Origin: Casuarius casuarius
Taxonomy: Eukaryota > Chordata > Aves > Casuariiformes > Casuariidae
Direction: 5' to 3'
Length of the DNA stretch: 64,000 bases
Assembly: GCA_003342895.1 (NCBI GenBank)
Contig: PTFA01000316.1
Coordinates: 562,161 to 626,160 of the forward strand
Shown: piece after piece, positions 61,291 through 64,000 of the stretch
Position numbering within the stretch: position 1 is the first letter of the stretch
How the letters are laid out: every line of letters starts with the position of its first letter
Program-made: the position numbers and the translations under genes
Notes under the pieces: model-generated
What the model was told of the DNA's origin: nothing
What the model saw: only the letters and a program-made list of their open reading frames with translations
The model's database searches: none

Positions 61291-64000
61291 ACTTGGGTAA
61301 GTCAAGAACTTCCCTCTAAGAAATGTCCATCAAGGAGGAACCAAGATGTTTCCATGAATGGGCAACAAATTAGCAGAGTTTTGAGGATCTAAATGTTCGA
61401 CTTGGCATCAGGTGTAAAAGCAGGCTACATTGTTTGTACCTGAGGGTGATCTTACATGGAGGGGACATACATGAAAAGCAGAGGTATTGTAGTGCCAATA
61501 CGCAGAAAACTTCTGATACAAATCTTGCACGTGTTCGGCTAGGATAAAACATCAATTCTTTACTGTCTTTTAAAGCTCTTTTACAATTTTGACAAGCTAA
61601 AGCTCTGCTCCTCCCTATCCAGCATAAACTAAGCTAAACCATAAAAGATAAGCTTGTTTCAAAAGACTTCTAAAAGCAGAAACATGACTCAGTTGCATCT
61701 GAAGAAAACAAAGGCAAGAACCTGGGGGGTTTGCCAGCCTCTGCCAAACATTGCTAGCTATTCCATAAAGACTCAGTCTTTAATCACAGACAGATTCCGC
61801 AGGATCTAATATTTGTCATTTTACAACATGCAGACCTATAACAATCTTAAAAATTTAGACAATCCACAGTATTTATTTAAACAGCTTTTTATTTGAATTA
61901 CAGCTTGCAGAATGCCTAGGGAAACGTTTTGCATTTTCATTGAAAACATTGAAAATATCATCCACTCATCACAGACATCAGATTTATCACCATTTGATAG
62001 TTAAGTCTTGCCATAGTTATCTGAGAATTGACAAGTTAACCATTAAACAGATTCAAAAGAGAAAGTAAAAGTGCATACACTGTACTACTGCATAGAATTG
62101 GAGACTGATCATTTGTATACTGATGCTAAGTTCACCAAATATTGCATTCGTCTCTCTTACTGTTTACAACATTTAGGACATGCACAGCAGCAATGATCCA
62201 TCACTGCAGCAGGATTTTGCTTCTGGCAAGACTGTAACTCTGTTTGTTTAATATCCCTCAGTTAGCACCGCATGCTTAATACCCAGCTTGTTCTGGCTTA
62301 AAAACATCTTCAGATAAACTTACTAAAATCTTGAAACTCTATATCCTAAACTAACACATTATAACATAAATACTGTGTTGTGATCCAAATACACTATTAT
62401 CATTCATATGAAAAAATAAAGATACTTCTGAATTTGCCCAGAATAATACAATAAAACATCAAATACTACTAATTAAAAACTGAAGCTTACATTAAGTTGA
62501 TAGGGAATGTTTTATATTTTGCTAAGTTTTTTGTAGTCATCTCTATTACACCAAAATTGTCCTTGAACCGTAATAGCCCTGTCACCCAGTTTAACAATAG
62601 TGAAGTAGCAATTAGGTGGGTAGTGCAGTAGAACCATCAATCTTAGAGAAAAAGTACTGCAGAATCCTTTCTTCTCTTTTTTCAGCCAGAGGGAATTTTG
62701 TGCAGTGAGGGACTGAAAATTTGATAAAATTGCCTCTGAGTACAAGGAGGTTTTGCTTGCATTTGAAAAAAAGCAATGAATGAATTCAAGATTAATTCAG
62801 TGTCAGCTAGCTTTGACTTCTGATAAACTTAGCCCACACTGAGAACAAATGCATCTGTAATTGGGCCACAATCATCTCATCCACACTGCTAAACCTAGAT
62901 TTTGTGCCTTTATTCAAGCCTAGTTTAGAAATCTAGCACAGGACATTTAAACTGAAGAGCTGCCAAGTCTTACAGATGGAGCAGGGTGAAAAAGATACCA
63001 GTGGATGATCAACCAACTGCTAAACAATTTACAGTCCAGATCTCTCTACTAGAGCAAGAGCAGTTTCAAAAATTCACTTCACAAAGCTAGTCCCACTGCT
63101 GAAGAAACTTACATCTCCAGAACTTTATTAGTGATGCTCAGGCCAAAGTTGCTATACAGAGACTTTCTTTCTTAACTAGCCAGCCAATCTGAAGCTAGTC
63201 CCTTAGCTTCAGGAGAGGCAGAAAACTACAGCATTCAAATGTTCACCTCACAAATGATGGCTGCTGAATCTCCCTTTACAGGGGGCAAGTTTCCTAGGTT
63301 TCCTCTTTCTTGCTATATAGTTTCCTACTCCTAAAGAAGATAAACGAGCTCAGACTGGCTCCTGGTGGGGTGAGCTCTGCTAGAAGGCACTTTCCCCCAC
63401 TGCCAGGCCATTCCTGGGCTGGAAATCAACAGGGAAGATTCAATTCATCTCTTGCATGTGAGGTCCAGAAGCGGGACCAGCTGATATGAAGGATAGATAC
63501 AGCCCTCAGCACCCTCTTCTCTGGCCTGGAGGGCAAACATCACGGCCCTACCGGTCTGCACACAGCTGCACCCTTCCTTCCCCAGTTCTCTTCCTCACCC
63601 ATAATGCCAGCTGAGTACATTCCTGACCCTTGCTAACTCTGAACTGTGTCCTGGCACTGTCTCGGGGAGCACCAGTCAGCATGGGCTGGTCAGGCCGGGG
63701 AATGTGCTAGCAATTAAACAGCATGGACAGGTGCCAGGCAGCATTTCAGCCTGTGCTCCCCCCCCCCCCCCGGTTCAGTTGACTAGTGTGGATGCATGGA
63801 CATGGGTTGAGTCTTGGGAGCGTTTCTCCACATAGCTGCAGAGCTGCTGGAGAGCGAGGTTTGTCGAAGTATTAAGCAGAGCCGCCTCCCAGCAAAGAAG
63901 CGGAGAAAAGGTCTCAGGCCATTCCCAGTGTGTTACTCCCAGCCTGGCAGACCAGCAAAGGTAGCTTTTGTTTCTGTAAGGGTCTTTGGCTATGCTAACA
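61291..64000. other. Intergenic, no gene recognised
   Basis: AT-rich to about 63200, then moderately GC-rich. It contains a run of 14 C at 63758-63771. No LINE, LTR, RNA gene or coding exon is recognised up to the window end. Confidence 0.5.
63758..63771. repeat. Poly-C run of 14
   Basis: Fourteen consecutive C residues. It is a typical polymorphic or error-prone homopolymer. Confidence 0.95.

Overview
The window is vertebrate nuclear DNA, most probably from a bird (possibly another sauropsid). It is AT-rich and almost free of genes, with intron-exon structure. The interspersed repeats are the CR1/L3-type LINEs that dominate avian genomes, and there is one avian-style LTR. Two ambiguous bases (3343 and 56434) show that it is a draft assembly.

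Only one protein-coding gene can be supported. Positions 1-889 are the end of an intron. Positions 890-1150 are the terminal coding exon of CTNND2 (delta-catenin), on the + strand, ending in the PDZ-binding tail DSWV and a TGA stop. A long 3' UTR follows, probably to about 4435, where the best poly(A) signal lies (4409-4414). The UTR carries three elements that could matter for post-transcriptional control: two back-to-back UGCAUG motifs just after the stop codon, a very strong G-quadruplex motif, and adjacent miR-130/301-type and miR-137-type seed matches near the distal end.

From about 4.4 kb to 64 kb the window is intergenic (a gene desert downstream of CTNND2). I find no other credible coding exon, tRNA, rRNA or CRISPR. 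Recognisable content is: a GC-rich block just past the gene (about 4880-5660); a CR1 LINE 3' fragment with an internal exact 55-bp duplication (21405-22205); several much older CR1/L3-like remnants (25556-26005, 37215-37350, 37515-37905, 39378-39840, 44420-45490, 53890-54115, 57195-57700), all read as minus-strand copies; a solo LTR on the minus strand (about 32789-33399); a MIR/L2-like remnant (61145-61290); and simple repeats, the largest a 27-unit TTCCC/GGGAA array (56354-56497).

Structures not explained by known families are a 111-bp inverted repeat (arms 50080-50190 and 50556-50666, about 88% identical without gaps) and a perfect 14-bp stem-loop at 26061-26101. Several AT-rich, repeat-free stretches dense in homeodomain/POU-type motifs (about 9480-9990, 13745-14250, 18830-19640, 35500-36260, 59740-59860, 60430-60720) look like candidate conserved non-coding enhancers, but conservation cannot be tested from one sequence. 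I see no previously undescribed multi-gene system here.
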